Source: Coralloluteibacterium stylophorae
GTDB lineage: Bacteria; Pseudomonadota; Gammaproteobacteria; Xanthomonadales; Xanthomonadaceae
Length of the DNA: 64,000 bases
Direction of reading: 5' to 3'
NCBI RefSeq assembly: GCF_018122625.2
Contig: NZ_JAGQFT020000001.1
Span: 495,069-559,068 of the forward strand
Below, in pieces: positions 17,649 to 26,977 of the stretch. The notes below the pieces were generated by a model that was not told the origin of the DNA, did not search any database, and worked only from the letters and a program-made list of their open reading frames with translations. Both the position numbers and the translations under genes were made by a program. Every line of letters starts with the position of its first letter. The first letter of the stretch is position 1.

Positions 17649-17800
17649 CCCGTGGCGGCGACGCGACCTGCCGGCGAGCCGCGCGGGACGCCGATGCGAT
17701 CCGGGACCTCCGGCGGCGATGGCGTCGTGGCGCCGCACGACGACGGGCCGGCGTCCGCGGTGCGAGAATGCCAGCCGTCTTTCCGCAGCGAGCCGCCCGC

Positions 17801-18469
17801 ATGACCCATCGCCTGCAACACCTCCTCGACGCCAACCGCGCCTGGGCCGATCGCGTCGTGGCCGAGGATCCCGGCTTCTTCGATCGCCTCGTGAACCAGC
17901 AGGCGCCCGAGGTGCTGTGGATCGGCTGCTCCGACTCGCGCGTGCCGGCCAACCAGATCATCGACATGGCCCCGGGCGAGGTGTTCGTCCACCGCAACGT
18001 CGCCAACGTGGTGGTGCATACCGACCTCAACTGCCTCTCGGCGATCCAGTTCGCGGTCGAGCTGCTCAAGGTGCGGCACATCCTCGTGGTCGGCCACTAC
18101 GGCTGCAGCGGCGTGCACGCGAGCATGACCAACACCCGCGTCGGGCTGGCCGACAACTGGCTGCGCCATGTCGGCGACGTCGCCGCCAAGCACGCCGGCC
18201 ACCTGGCAGGCATCGAGCCCGAGCACCTGCGCCACGACCGCCTGTGCGAGCTCAACGCGATCGAGCAGATGCTCAACGTCTGCCAGACCACGGTCGTCGC
18301 CGATGCCTGGGCGCGCGGGCAGAGCCTGTCGGTGCATGCCTGGGTCTACAGCCTGCGCGACGGCCGCGTGCGCGTGCTGAGCGACGGCGTCTCGGCTCCG
18401 GACGAACTCGCGCCGCGTTACGAGGCCGCGCTCGCCCGGCTCCCGGGCCTCGGCCCGGCGCTGGCCTGA
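17801..18469 (+). CDS. can: Beta-class carbonic anhydrase
   Basis: A 222-residue protein starting [19 protein letters not shown]. Zinc ligands Cys43 ([10 protein letters not shown]), His99 and Cys102 (VGHYGCSG) and the Asp45-Arg47 dyad are all present. It interconverts CO2 and bicarbonate in the cytoplasm. An in-frame ATG 11 codons upstream (17768) is possible but the family usually starts near the chosen Met. The upstream gap contains the heptamer array. nbaC follows by 23 bases. Confidence 0.95.
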   Translation: MTHRLQHLLDANRAWADRVVAEDPGFFDRLVNQQAPEVLWIGCSDSRVPANQIIDMAPGEVFVHRNVANVVVHTDLNCLSAIQFAVELLKVRHILVVGHYGCSGVHASMTNTRVGLADNWLRHVGDVAAKHAGHLAGIEPEHLRHDRLCELNAIEQMLNVCQTTVVADAWARGQSLSVHAWVYSLRDGRVRVLSDGVSAPDELAPRYEAALARLPGLGPALA

Positions 18470-18492
18470 ACGACGCAACGGAGGGTCTTTGG

Positions 18493-19023
18493 ATGCTGAT
18501 GCCGCCGATCGACCTGCAGGCCTGGATCGAGGGCCACCGCGAGCTGCTGAAGCCGCCGGTGGGCAACAAGTGCATCGTCGACGGCGACTTCATCGTGATG
18601 GTCGTCGGCGGGCCCAACGCCCGCACCGACTACCACTACGATGAGGGCCCGGAGTTCTTCTACCAGCTCGAGGGCGAGATGGTGCTCAGGGTGCAGGACG
18701 AAGGCCGTGCGCGCGACATCACGATCCGCGCCGGCGAGCTGTTCTACCTGCCGCCGAAGGTCCCGCACTCGCCGCAGCGCCCGGCCGGCGGCGTCGGCCT
18801 GGTGATCGAGCGCAGGCGCCTGGAAGGCGAGCGCGACGGCCTGATGTGGTTCTGCGAGCGCTGCAACCACCTGCTGTTCGAGACCTATTTCCCGCTCGGC
18901 AGCATCGAGACCGACTTCCCGCCGGTGTTCGAGCGCTTCTACCGCTCGCACGCCCTGCGCACCTGCGACGCCTGCGGGCACCTCAACCCGGCGCCCGCCA
19001 AGTACGAGGACATCGACGCATGA
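18493..19023 (+). CDS. nbaC: 3-hydroxyanthranilate 3,4-dioxygenase
   Basis: A 176-residue cupin starting [20 protein letters not shown]. Iron ligands are His48, Glu54 ([13 protein letters not shown]) and His92 (VPHSPQRP). A rubredoxin-like zinc site is formed by Cys121, Cys124, Cys158 and Cys161 (CERC, CDAC), as in the bacterial family. It opens the ring of 3-hydroxyanthranilate, which then cyclises to quinolinate, a precursor of NAD. The first ATG (18493) was chosen because GGAGG lies 8 bases upstream. The DUF1244 gene overlaps its end by 4 bases. No other kynurenine-pathway gene lies in the window. Confidence 0.95.
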   Translation: MLMPPIDLQAWIEGHRELLKPPVGNKCIVDGDFIVMVVGGPNARTDYHYDEGPEFFYQLEGEMVLRVQDEGRARDITIRAGELFYLPPKVPHSPQRPAGGVGLVIERRRLEGERDGLMWFCERCNHLLFETYFPLGSIETDFPPVFERFYRSHALRTCDACGHLNPAPAKYEDIDA

Positions 19024-19328
19024 CCATGGACCCGACCACCCGTACCGAGATCGAGGCCGCCGCCTTCCGGCGCCTGGTCAGGCACCTCAACGCCGACCGC
19101 CTGGACGTGCAGAACATCGACCTGATGACCTTGGCCGGCTTCTGCCGCAACTGCCTGGGCGACTGGTACCGCGAGGCGGCCGCCGAGCGCGGCATCGCCC
19201 TCGACAAGGACGCCGCACGCGAGGCGATCTACGGCGAACCCTTCTCCGAATGGAAGGCCAAGCACCAGAAGCCGGCGACGCCGGAACAGCTCGCCGCCTT
19301 CGAGGCGGCGCAGAAGACGCACGGCTGA
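19020..19328 (+). CDS. DUF1244 domain protein
   Basis: A 102-residue protein ([20 protein letters not shown]) covering the whole DUF1244 family. The [21 protein letters not shown] and [15 protein letters not shown] blocks with two conserved cysteines are diagnostic, and the C-terminal [11 protein letters not shown] is typical. Function unknown; a metal or redox role for the CxxC is only inference. The ATGA overlap with nbaC indicates translational coupling with the dioxygenase. Confidence 0.9.
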   Translation: MTMDPTTRTEIEAAAFRRLVRHLNADRLDVQNIDLMTLAGFCRNCLGDWYREAAAERGIALDKDAAREAIYGEPFSEWKAKHQKPATPEQLAAFEAAQKTHG

Positions 19329-19340
19329 GCGTCCCTTCTG

Positions 19341-19363
19341 GTAGGAGCGGCTCCAGCCGCGAC
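19341..19363 (+). repeat. REP element (left member of inverted pair)
   Basis: GTAGGAGCGGCTCCAGCCGC followed by GAC is the short palindromic REP of Xanthomonadaceae and Pseudomonas. Its inner GCGGCT/AGCCGC arms form a hairpin. An inverted copy lies at 19493-19517. Together they fill the gap between the convergent DUF1244 and moeB genes. Confidence 0.85.
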
Positions 19364-19492
19364 CGGTGCCGGACATCGCAGCTGCGCCGCCGCACCCGCT
19401 CTCCCGGCGGCGCGGAGGATTGCCTGCGGATCCGCAGGGGCCGAGGTCTCGGTTCCCCAGCCGCCCCGCTCCACCACCGAGGGGTTCAGCCG

Positions 19493-19517
19493 GTCGCGGC
19501 TGAAGCCGCTCCTGCAG
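19493..19517 (-). repeat. REP element (right, inverted member)
   Basis: The reverse complement reads CTGCAGGAGCGGCTTCAGCC followed by GCGAC, matching the copy at 19341 with few differences. The pair is separated by about 130 bases and could fold into one long stem, giving a BIME-like unit that may also serve as a transcription barrier between two converging genes. Confidence 0.85.
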
Positions 19518-19526
19518 GGGCCGGCT

Positions 19527-20657
19527 TCAGCCCCCCGCGCAGAACGCGGCGTAGTCGATGTAGCCGGGGAAGGCGCGTCCGGGCGCGCAGACCGGGCAGT
19601 CGGAATCGGGCGGCAGGCGCGTCTCGCGGAAGCGCATGCGCAGCGCGTCGAAGTGCAGCAGGCGCCCGGAGAGCGTCTCGCCGAGGCCGAGGACGAGCTT
19701 GATCGCCTCGGTCGCCTGCAGCAGGCCGATCACGCCGGGCACGATGCCCAGCACGCCGGCCTCGGCGCAGTTGGGCGCGGCCTCCGGCGGCGGCGGCTCC
19801 GGGAACAGGCAGCGATAGCATGGCGCCTGTCCGCGCCGGCGGCCGGCATCGAACACGCTCGCCTGACCGTCGAAGCGGTGCACCGCGCCGTACACCAGGG
19901 GCTTGCCGAGCTTCACGCAGGCGTCGTTGAGCAGATAACGGGCGGCGAAGTTGTCGGCGCCGTCGATGACCACGTCGGCCGTGGCGATCAGCGCCTCGAC
20001 GTTGTCCGCCCGCACCCGCAACGGGTGCGTCTCGATCCGGGTCCGCGGGTTCAGTGCCGCCAGGGCCGCGGCCGCCGAATCGACCTTGGCAACCCCGATC
20101 CGCGCCTCGGTGTGCAGGATCTGGCGCTGCAGGTTGCTGCGGTCGACCACGTCGTCGTCGGCCAGCACCAGCGTGCCCACGCCGGCGGCGGCCAGGTAGT
20201 AGGCCGCGGGCGAGCCGAGCCCGCCGGCCCCGATCAGGACCACCCGCGCCGCCTCGAGCCGGCGCTGGCCCTCCGGCCCCACCTCCGGCAGGCGCAGCTG
20301 CCGCGAATAGCGCTCGTGGAAGTCGAGGTCGCCTTCCGGCACGTCCAGCGGGAGCCCCTCGGCCTGCCAGCGAGTCGTTCCGCCGGCCACCGAGGCGACC
20401 CGGCCGTAGCCCGCAGCCTGCAGCGTCGCGGCCGCCTGCGCCGAACGGCCGCCCGTCTGGCAGATCAGGAGCACCTCGGCATGCGGATCGGGCAGCCAGC
20501 GCGCGGGCGTGGCCTCGAGCGACGCCCGCGCGACGCCCAGCGCACCGCGCGCCATGCCCAGCGCCTGCTCGTGGACCTCACGCACGTCGACCAGCACTGC
20601 GCCGGCCTGCTGGCGCGCGGACGCCTCCGCCGGGAGGATCTCGATGATGTCGGCCAT
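19527..20657 (-). CDS. moeB: Molybdopterin-synthase adenylyltransferase with N-terminal rhodanese domain
   Basis: A 376-residue protein starting MADIIEILPAEASARQQAGA. Residues 1-105 are a rhodanese domain with active-site Cys66 in LICQTGGRS. Residues 113-376 are a ThiF/E1-like adenylating domain with GAGGLGSP (143-150), NLQRQ and two CxxC zinc motifs (CYRC and CPVC). It adenylates the C-terminus of MoaD (or ThiS-like proteins) for sulfur transfer. The rhodanese domain precedes the adenylating domain, opposite to eukaryotic MOCS3. It is followed upstream by moeA, 43 bases away on the same strand. Confidence 0.9.
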   Translation of the reverse strand: MADIIEILPAEASARQQAGAVLVDVREVHEQALGMARGALGVARASLEATPARWLPDPHAEVLLICQTGGRSAQAAATLQAAGYGRVASVAGGTTRWQAEGLPLDVPEGDLDFHERYSRQLRLPEVGPEGQRRLEAARVVLIGAGGLGSPAAYYLAAAGVGTLVLADDDVVDRSNLQRQILHTEARIGVAKVDSAAAALAALNPRTRIETHPLRVRADNVEALIATADVVIDGADNFAARYLLNDACVKLGKPLVYGAVHRFDGQASVFDAGRRRGQAPCYRCLFPEPPPPEAAPNCAEAGVLGIVPGVIGLLQATEAIKLVLGLGETLSGRLLHFDALRMRFRETRLPPDSDCPVCAPGRAFPGYIDYAAFCAGG

Positions 20658-20700
20658 CGCGCGATTATCCGTCGCTGGACCCTGCGGCGCGAGCGCCCGC

Positions 20701-21918
20701 TCAATAACGCAGCACCTCGACCACGCTCCCGGCTTCGTAGCGCCGCGCGCCCTCCTCCATCACGATCAGCGCATCGCTGTCGGCCGCGGCGCGCATGCGG
20801 TGGGAGCCGTCGGCGGGATTGGCATGCACGACGAGGCTGCCGTCCTCCGCCGACTGCAGGCGGCCGCGCAGGAACTCCAGCCGCTCGTGGCGCTTCTCCC
20901 ATGACGCCACCAGGCGCGCGCGCAGCCGGTGGGCGGCCTCGGGCCGCCCCTGCAGCGCATCGAGCAGACCGCGACCCAGGGTCAGGAAGGTCGCCAGCAC
21001 CGAGACCGGATTGCCCGGCAGGCCGAGGATGCAGGCCCGGTCCCAGTCGCCGAACAGTACCGGCATCCCCGGCTTCATGCGCACCTTCCAGAAGCGGATG
21101 CGGCCGTGGGTGTCCAGCAGTGCAGGCAGGTGGTCCTTCTCGCCCGCGGACACGCCGCCGCAGGTGATGACCAGATCGAATGCGCCGGCGGCGTCCGCGA
21201 GTGCGGCCCGCATCCGCGCCGGGTCGTCGGGAAGGGCCGGCAGCGCCATCGGCTCCAGGCCGAGCTCGGCCAGCAGGCCCATGAGCAGCACCCGGTTGCT
21301 GTCGTAGATCTCGCCGCGGGCCAGCGGCTCGCCGGGGCGGCGCAGCTCGTCGCCGGTGGTGAACACGGCCACGGTCGGCCGCGCCGCGACCTCCAGCTCG
21401 GCGATGCCCATCGCGGCGGCGAGCGCGAGCCGCGCCGGGTTCAGCGGCTCGCCGGCGCGCAGCACCAGGTCACCGACGGCCACGTCCTCGCCCGCGCGGC
21501 GCAGGTGCGTGCCCGCAGCGGGCGTGGACAGTGCGACCACGCGCTCGCCCTCGACCCGCGCGTTCTCCTTCATCAGCACGGCATCGGCGCCGGCGGGCAG
21601 CGCGGCGCCGGTGGTGATGCGGACGGTCTCGCCGACCCCCACGCGCAGGTCGTGCGCCCGCCCGGCGAACTGCTCGCCGACCAGGCGCAGGCCGTCGCCC
21701 GCGGCGGCGACATCCGCGGCCCGCAGGGCGAAGCCGTCCATGGCCGCATTGTCGAAGGACGGCAGGGCGATCGGCGCCGCCAGGTCCCGGGCGAGCACGC
21801 GGCCCCGGGCGCGCGCCAGCGGCACCCGCTCGGCCGGCAGGCGGCGTTCGTGGCCGGTCTCGCGCACGATGCGCAGCGCCTCGGCGAAGCCGATGCGGAA
21901 GGGATGGGCCTCGGTCAC
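20701..21918 (-). CDS. moeA: Molybdopterin molybdenumtransferase MoeA
   Basis: A 405-residue protein with all MoeA domains: PSFDNAAMDGFALRAADV (domain 1), RITTGAALPAGADAVLM-KENA, VAVFTTGDEL, the MPT-binding TCGGVSAGEKDHL and the MKPGMPVLFG / GLPGNPVSVLATF segments, and a C-terminal beta domain. It inserts molybdate into adenylated molybdopterin. The start is a GTG at 21918 that overlaps the mobA stop (GTGA), so translation is coupled. Confidence 0.93.
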   Translation of the reverse strand: MTEAHPFRIGFAEALRIVRETGHERRLPAERVPLARARGRVLARDLAAPIALPSFDNAAMDGFALRAADVAAAGDGLRLVGEQFAGRAHDLRVGVGETVRITTGAALPAGADAVLMKENARVEGERVVALSTPAAGTHLRRAGEDVAVGDLVLRAGEPLNPARLALAAAMGIAELEVAARPTVAVFTTGDELRRPGEPLARGEIYDSNRVLLMGLLAELGLEPMALPALPDDPARMRAALADAAGAFDLVITCGGVSAGEKDHLPALLDTHGRIRFWKVRMKPGMPVLFGDWDRACILGLPGNPVSVLATFLTLGRGLLDALQGRPEAAHRLRARLVASWEKRHERLEFLRGRLQSAEDGSLVVHANPADGSHRMRAAADSDALIVMEEGARRYEAGSVVEVLRY

Positions 21919-22541
21919 GCGGGTGTCTCCGGTCGGAAATCGGGTCGTGCGGGATCGTCGCGCGCGCCGCCCGCTTCCGCGGCGGCGAGCGCGGCCGGCG
22001 TGTTGAGGTTGCCGACGCAGGCGGCGAGCGCGACGACGGCGAAGCCGGCCTGCGCCTGCACCTCGCGCACCGCGAGCCGGCCCGCGGCCAGCGCCGCATC
22101 CACGCGCCCGCGCATGGGCGCGACCCGGTACAGGGCGAGCATGGGCTGCAGGCCGTCGGGTTCGGCGGCGACGGCACCATCGGCCCGCTCCGCAGCGGCC
22201 CGCAGCGCATGGAGCGCCGCCGGTTCGAGCGCGTGGGCGTCGACCGGAACCGTCATCAGCCACGCCGTGGTGCAGTGCGCGAGCAGCGCTGCCACGCCGG
22301 ACAGCGGCCCCTGCGGCGCACCGGCATCGGCGACGGCCGACAGGCCGTGGCGCCGGTAGAGGTCTCCGTTGCGGTTGGCGCTCACCCGCACCTGCGCGAA
22401 CCACGGCCCGAGCCGACGCACCTGGCGCAGCACCAGCGGCTCGCCGGCGAATTCGATCCAGGCCTTGTCGCGGCCGCCGAAGCGGCGCCCCTCGCCGCCG
22501 GCGAGGATCCCGAGCGTGACGTCGTCGAGCCGCCCGCCCAT
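21915..22541 (-). CDS. mobA: Molybdenum cofactor guanylyltransferase MobA
   Basis: A 208-residue nucleotidyltransferase starting MGGRLDDVTLGILAGGEGRRFGG. The GTP-binding loop LAGGEGRRFGGRDKAW, the GPLSGVAALL segment and the C-terminal NLNTPAAL box identify it. The usual PxDxP-like metal motif appears as TVPVDAHAL, keeping the Asp but with flanking changes. It converts Mo-molybdopterin to the guanine dinucleotide form. It leads the mobA-moeA-moeB cluster and starts 7 bases after the der stop. Confidence 0.85.
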   Translation of the reverse strand: MGGRLDDVTLGILAGGEGRRFGGRDKAWIEFAGEPLVLRQVRRLGPWFAQVRVSANRNGDLYRRHGLSAVADAGAPQGPLSGVAALLAHCTTAWLMTVPVDAHALEPAALHALRAAAERADGAVAAEPDGLQPMLALYRVAPMRGRVDAALAAGRLAVREVQAQAGFAVVALAACVGNLNTPAALAAAEAGGARDDPARPDFRPETPA

Positions 22542-22548
22542 CGCTCCC

Positions 22549-23943
22549 TCAGCGCTTCTTGACGTGCCGCATCAGGCGCTTGCGGCTCTTGATCTGGCGC
22601 TCGGTCAGCTCGTTCTTGCGGCCCTCGTAGGGATTGGCGCCCTCGCGGAACTCGAACTTCACCGGCGTGCCGACCAGCTTGTAGCGCTTGCGGAAGAAGT
22701 TCTCGAGGTAGCGCTTGTAGCTCACCGGCAGCGTCTTCAGGCGGGTGCCGTGGACGATGAAGGTCGGCGGGTTCTCGCCGCCGGGATGGGCGAAGCGCAG
22801 TTTGGCCACGTGCCCGCGCACCACCGGCGGCTGGAAGGCCTCGTAGGCGATCTCCAGCGCGCGGGTGACCTCGGAGGTCGAGAATGCGCGCGTGGCCGAG
22901 GCGTGCGCGCGGTGGATCGCCTGGAACAGCTCGCGCAGGCCGCTGCCGTGCCTGGCCGAGATCGTGATCCGTTCGGCCCAGTCGACGAAGGCCAGCTTGC
23001 GGTCGAGCAGGCCCATGGTCTGGCTGCGCTGGTAGTCGCTCTGCCCGTCCCACTTGTTGACCGCCACCACCAGCGCGCGGCCGGCCTCGAGTACGTGCCC
23101 GAGCACGGTGGCGTCCTGCTCGGTCACGCCCTCGCCGGCGTCGATCAGCACCACCGCGACCTGGCAGGACTCGATCGCCTGCAGGGTCTTGATGATCGAG
23201 AACTTCTCGACGACCTCGTCGACGCGGCCCTTCTTGCGGATGCCGGCGGTATCGATGAGGGTGTACTTGCGGCCGTCGCGGTCGAGATCGATCGAGATCG
23301 AGTCGCGCGTGGTCCCGGGCACGTCCGAGGCGATCACCCGCTCCTCGCCGAGCAGGCGGTTGACCAGGGTGGACTTGCCGACGTTCGGGCGGCCGATGAA
23401 GGCCAGGCGCATGCGCTGGGGATCGGGCGGCTCCTCGCCCGCGGCGGCATCCGGCAGCCCGGCGGCGACCACCTCGAGCAGGTCGTCGATGCCGCGCTGG
23501 TGCGAGGCGGCGATCGGCAGCACGTCCTCGACCCCGAAGCGGGCGAACTCGGCGAGCGCGGCCTGCAGGTCGACGCCGTCGGTCTTGTTCACCACCAGCC
23601 GGAACGCGCGCCCGCTGCGCCTGAGCCAGGCGAGGATCTCGGAATCGAGCCCGGACGCGCCCTCGCGCCCGTCGACGATGAACAGGATCAGGTCGGCCTC
23701 GAGTGCGGCGGCGCGGGCCTGGCGCGTGGTGGCGCCGGCGAGGTCCTCGCCCTCGCCCTCGATGCCGCCGGTGTCGACCAGCGCGAAGGGTCGCTCCGGA
23801 AGGAGCCGGCAGACGCCGTAGTGGCGGTCGCGCGTCACCCCCGGCTGGTCGTGGACCAGCGCATCGCGGGTGCGTGTGAGCGCGTTGAAGAGCGTGGACT
23901 TGCCGACGTTCGGCCGTCCGACGAGGGCGACCAGAGGCAGCAT
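22549..23943 (-). CDS. der: Ribosome biogenesis GTPase Der
   Basis: A 464-residue protein with two tandem G domains. The first has [13 protein letters not shown] (8-20), DTGG and NKTD; the second has [13 protein letters not shown] and NKWD. A C-terminal KH-like domain ([25 protein letters not shown]) and a basic tail follow. It acts in 50S maturation. It follows bamB as in most gammaproteobacteria, with 170 bases between them. Confidence 0.98.
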   Translation of the reverse strand: MLPLVALVGRPNVGKSTLFNALTRTRDALVHDQPGVTRDRHYGVCRLLPERPFALVDTGGIEGEGEDLAGATTRQARAAALEADLILFIVDGREGASGLDSEILAWLRRSGRAFRLVVNKTDGVDLQAALAEFARFGVEDVLPIAASHQRGIDDLLEVVAAGLPDAAAGEEPPDPQRMRLAFIGRPNVGKSTLVNRLLGEERVIASDVPGTTRDSISIDLDRDGRKYTLIDTAGIRKKGRVDEVVEKFSIIKTLQAIESCQVAVVLIDAGEGVTEQDATVLGHVLEAGRALVVAVNKWDGQSDYQRSQTMGLLDRKLAFVDWAERITISARHGSGLRELFQAIHRAHASATRAFSTSEVTRALEIAYEAFQPPVVRGHVAKLRFAHPGGENPPTFIVHGTRLKTLPVSYKRYLENFFRKRYKLVGTPVKFEFREGANPYEGRKNELTERQIKSRKRLMRHVKKR

Positions 23944-24113
23944 TGCTCAGGGTCCATGACGTCGTGGTACGGAAACGCCGCAACGCGCGACCCGTCGGTG
24001 AGGCGGGTCGCGTCGCGGCGGAAGGTGCGACAGCGTACCGCGGCGCCCGCCGCGGACGAAATCACGCTCGCCGCGGGCGCGCCGCGGCGATGGCGGTGCC
24101 GGAAGCGCCGCCC

Positions 24114-25331
24114 TCAGTCGATGCGGTAGGCGGCGAGCTTGCCGTCGGTGGAGATGGCGTAGAGCGTGCCGTCGGCACCCACCTGCGGCGTGGCGCGGAT
24201 CGCCGAGCCCTGCAGACGCTCGCGCGCGGCGATCTCGCCGGAGTCCAGGTCGATCCAGTGCAGGTAGCCGTCGTAGTCGCCGACCACCATGTAGTTGCCC
24301 TGGATCGCCGGGGTGGTGAGCCAGCGCCGCGCCAGCGCCTCCTGGCGCCACATCGCGGAGCCGCCGAAGCGGTCCAGCGACCAGGCCGTGCCGTGGGTGT
24401 CGACCGCCAGCACGCGCTGCTCGGTGACCGCCATGCCGGCATAGCTGCCGATGTCGCGGTTCCACAAGGGTGCGCCGCTGTCGCTGCTCATCGCCAGGGC
24501 CTGACCCTTGAAACTGATGGCGTAGAGCAGGCTGCCGGACACCGCGAGCTCGCCGTCGACGTCGGCCATGCGCTCGAGGTCGGTACGGCCCTCGGGCTGC
24601 GCCACGACCTGCTCCCAGCGGCGCAGGCCGGTGCGCAGGTCGAGCGCGGTGACCGTGCCGCCGGCGTCGCCCAGGTAGACGATGCCGTTGGCGACCACCG
24701 GCTCGGCGTTGCCGCGCACGGTCAACGACGGCAGCTGCTGCTGGTCGAAGGTCCAGCGCCGCTCGCCGTTGGCGAGGTCGTAGGCGCTGGTGCGGCCGTC
24801 GTTGCTGCGCACGATGGCCAGGCCGCCCGCGACTGCGGGCGCGGTGATCACCTCGGAGGTGGTGGTCGCGTGCCAGCGCTGGCTGCCGGTGGCGGCATCG
24901 AGCGCGACGATGTCGCCGTTGAGTCCGCCGACCACGACCACGCCCTCGCCCGCTCCCGGGCCGCCGCTGAGCTGGTATTCGGTCTCGATCTCCCAGATCT
25001 CCTTGCCCGTCTGCGCGTCGAGCGCACGGACGCGGCCCTCCAGGTCCGCGGCGTAGACCGCGCCGTCGACCACCGCCGGATGCTGGCGCAGGCCGAGGCG
25101 CTCCTCGCCATCGCCGATGGACTGCGACCAGAGCTCGCGGATCTCGATGGTCGGCGTGATGTCGGTCAGCTCGGCAGGCGCGGTCGCGTCCTTGTCGTCG
25201 CTGCTGAACCAGCCCTTGATCGTGCTGCAACCCGGCAGCGCGAGGGCGACCGCCATCGCCAGCAACACGGGCGTGCGTGCGGCACGGCGCGGCGCCACGC
25301 GGCGCGCGCGGATTTCGGTGGACAGGGTCAT
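24114..25331 (-). CDS. bamB: Outer membrane protein assembly lipoprotein BamB
   Basis: A 405-residue lipoprotein. The signal peptide is followed by the lipobox LPGC with Cys35. The rest is an eight-bladed PQQ-type beta-propeller with repeated WxxxxG(D/G)-like blades (for example LRQHPAVVDGAVYAADLEGRVRALD). It belongs to the BAM complex that folds outer membrane proteins. It lies one base downstream of yfgM, the arrangement that is conserved with der in gammaproteobacteria. Confidence 0.95.
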   Translation of the reverse strand: MTLSTEIRARRVAPRRAARTPVLLAMAVALALPGCSTIKGWFSSDDKDATAPAELTDITPTIEIRELWSQSIGDGEERLGLRQHPAVVDGAVYAADLEGRVRALDAQTGKEIWEIETEYQLSGGPGAGEGVVVVGGLNGDIVALDAATGSQRWHATTTSEVITAPAVAGGLAIVRSNDGRTSAYDLANGERRWTFDQQQLPSLTVRGNAEPVVANGIVYLGDAGGTVTALDLRTGLRRWEQVVAQPEGRTDLERMADVDGELAVSGSLLYAISFKGQALAMSSDSGAPLWNRDIGSYAGMAVTEQRVLAVDTHGTAWSLDRFGGSAMWRQEALARRWLTTPAIQGNYMVVGDYDGYLHWIDLDSGEIAARERLQGSAIRATPQVGADGTLYAISTDGKLAAYRID

Positions 25332-25332
25332 G

Positions 25333-25983
25333 TCAGGCCTCCGGCGATGCGGCGGGTGCGCCGCCGAGGTCGGTCAGTTTCAGCTCCACCAGCGCACGGA
25401 TCGGCGCGGCGGCATCCAGATGGGTCAGGGCCTCGTCATAGGCCGCGCGCGCCTGCTCGGTCTCGCCCAGCGCCCGCTGTGCGTCGCCACGGAGGTCGGC
25501 GGCCAGGCCCGTATAGCTGCCGGCCTCGAGCCGGCCGAGCGTCGCCAGCGCATCCGCGGGTTCGCCCGCAGCCAGCTGCAGGCGCGCCAGGCGCAGCACG
25601 ACGAGGCCGTCGAGCGCCGGATCGGCGGCCGCGCCGGCGGCCTCCTGGAGCGTCGCGGCGGCCGCGGCGGCATCACCCGCGTCCAGCTGCGCGCGTGCGG
25701 CGTGCAGCGCGGCGAGCACGGCGTAGGCGCTGTCGGGATGCTGCGCGCGCAGCGCGTGCGCGAGGTCCGCGACCCGGCCCGCCTCCGCGTCCCCGGCGGC
25801 CTCGATCACCGCGTAGTGCTGGGCCGCGACATCCTCCGCTTCGGAGGCCCTGTGGTTCTTCCAGATGAAACCGCCGGCGATGAGCGCCAGGCCGACGGCG
25901 ACGCCACCGAGGATCGCCGCGCCGTTCTCGCGCAACCAGGCGCGGACGCGTTCGCCCTGTTCGAATTCGTCTTGCAGTTCGAT
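25333..25983 (-). CDS. yfgM: YfgM-like periplasmic chaperone/TPR membrane protein, apparent ATC start
   Basis: A protein of about 216 residues matching YfgM/UPF0070: a short N-terminal cytoplasmic stretch (DEFEQGERVRAWLRENG), one transmembrane helix (AAILGGVAVGLALIAGGFIW) and a periplasmic TPR-like region. The family associates with SecYEG and PpiD. There is no ATG, GTG or TTG in frame between the rodZ stop and the conserved N-terminal block. ATC at 25981-25983 is 7 bases after GGAG (25991-25994), so it is taken as the start. Alternatives are a CTG two codons later or a sequencing error. bamB follows after one base. Confidence 0.8.
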   Translation of the reverse strand: MELQDEFEQGERVRAWLRENGAAILGGVAVGLALIAGGFIWKNHRASEAEDVAAQHYAVIEAAGDAEAGRVADLAHALRAQHPDSAYAVLAALHAARAQLDAGDAAAAAATLQEAAGAAADPALDGLVVLRLARLQLAAGEPADALATLGRLEAGSYTGLAADLRGDAQRALGETEQARAAYDEALTHLDAAAPIRALVELKLTDLGGAPAASPEA

Positions 25984-26072
25984 GACCGTACTCCAGATCT
26001 TGCGGGATACATCGCGGCCGCGATCGGCGCCGCGATGACGTGCGACGGCCCCCGCGCACCGTCGCCGGCGAC

Positions 26073-26969
26073 TCAGCCGCCGGGCGGCGTCAGGCTGCCG
26101 TCGCGCGAGATGGTAAACCGAGCGACCTGCGCGCGCTGATAGGGCGCGAGGTCGATCGCCTCGCCGGCGTTCAGGACGTCGACCGCTTCGGCGTTGCCGA
26201 GCGTCACCCGCGCCGGCGCGCCGGCATCGAACTGCCGCACCTCGCCATCCTGCAGCAGGCCCTGGGCGAGGCGCTGGCCCTCGTGCCCGTAGACCTCGAA
26301 CCAGCTCTCGCCGTGCGCGCGCAGCACCAATCCCGCGCCGGCGTCGGCCGCGGCGGACTCCGCAGCGTCCTGCTCCGGCGTCATGCCCCCGGTCGCCGGC
26401 GGTACCACCGGCCCCTGCAGCTGGACCGGCTCGCGCTGGTAGGCCGGCGTCAGCGAGGCCAGGACGGGCGTGTCGAGACCGACGTCCGGCGGGACCGGCG
26501 CGGCGCTCTCCATCCCGACGTCCAGCGGCTGGTCGAGGGAGGTCAAGGCGCTGTCGCGCCCGCTGAGATGCTCGCGGGTGCCCAGCCATACCGGCAGCGC
26601 CAGCACTGCGGTGATCGCGACATAGACGAACTTGCGCGCCGAGCGGTCCAGCGTGTGCTTGAGGCGCGAGGTATGGGCCATCGTGACCAGAGGCTCCACC
26701 GGCTGGCGCGCGGGGAAGTGCGCGTCGACCTCGCTGCGCGGCACGTCGACCAGGCGCGCGTAGCTCATCAGCTGGCCGCGCAGGTGCACCCCGGAGCCGA
26801 GGCGGTCCCAGTCGCAGGCCTCGATCGCCTCGATCACGCGCCTCGGCAGGCGGATCTGGCCCGAAACGTCGTCGATGCGCAGTCCCTGCGCTTCGCGCGC
26901 CTGCTTGAGCCTGAGTCCGAGCGGCTCTGTCTGGATGTCGTTGGGCATGGACGGATGCTGCGGACTCAT
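26073..26969 (-). CDS. rodZ: RodZ-like cytoskeletal protein (HTH, one TM, C-terminal DUF4115)
   Basis: A 298-residue protein starting MSPQHPSMPND. The N-terminal HTH_25 domain (LGLRLKQAREAQGLRIDDVSG, residues 17-84) is followed by a transmembrane helix near 114-130, a Pro-rich linker and a C-terminal beta domain (SWFEVYGHEGQRLAQG...). RodZ links MreB to the elongation machinery and sets cell shape. An in-frame TTG at 26981 is set too close to GGAGG to be the start, so the ATG is used. pilF precedes with 8 bases between. Confidence 0.85.
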   Translation of the reverse strand: MSPQHPSMPNDIQTEPLGLRLKQAREAQGLRIDDVSGQIRLPRRVIEAIEACDWDRLGSGVHLRGQLMSYARLVDVPRSEVDAHFPARQPVEPLVTMAHTSRLKHTLDRSARKFVYVAITAVLALPVWLGTREHLSGRDSALTSLDQPLDVGMESAAPVPPDVGLDTPVLASLTPAYQREPVQLQGPVVPPATGGMTPEQDAAESAAADAGAGLVLRAHGESWFEVYGHEGQRLAQGLLQDGEVRQFDAGAPARVTLGNAEAVDVLNAGEAIDLAPYQRAQVARFTISRDGSLTPPGG

Positions 26970-26977
26970 GGGACGGC

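Noticed and set aside
25806..26012. ATG at 26010 as the start of the gene between rodZ and bamB (MYPARSGV frame)
   Set aside because: It opens a 68-residue frame with no similarity to YfgM. The conserved YfgM residues are in another frame, so it is not the start unless a frameshift exists, which I see no reason to assume.
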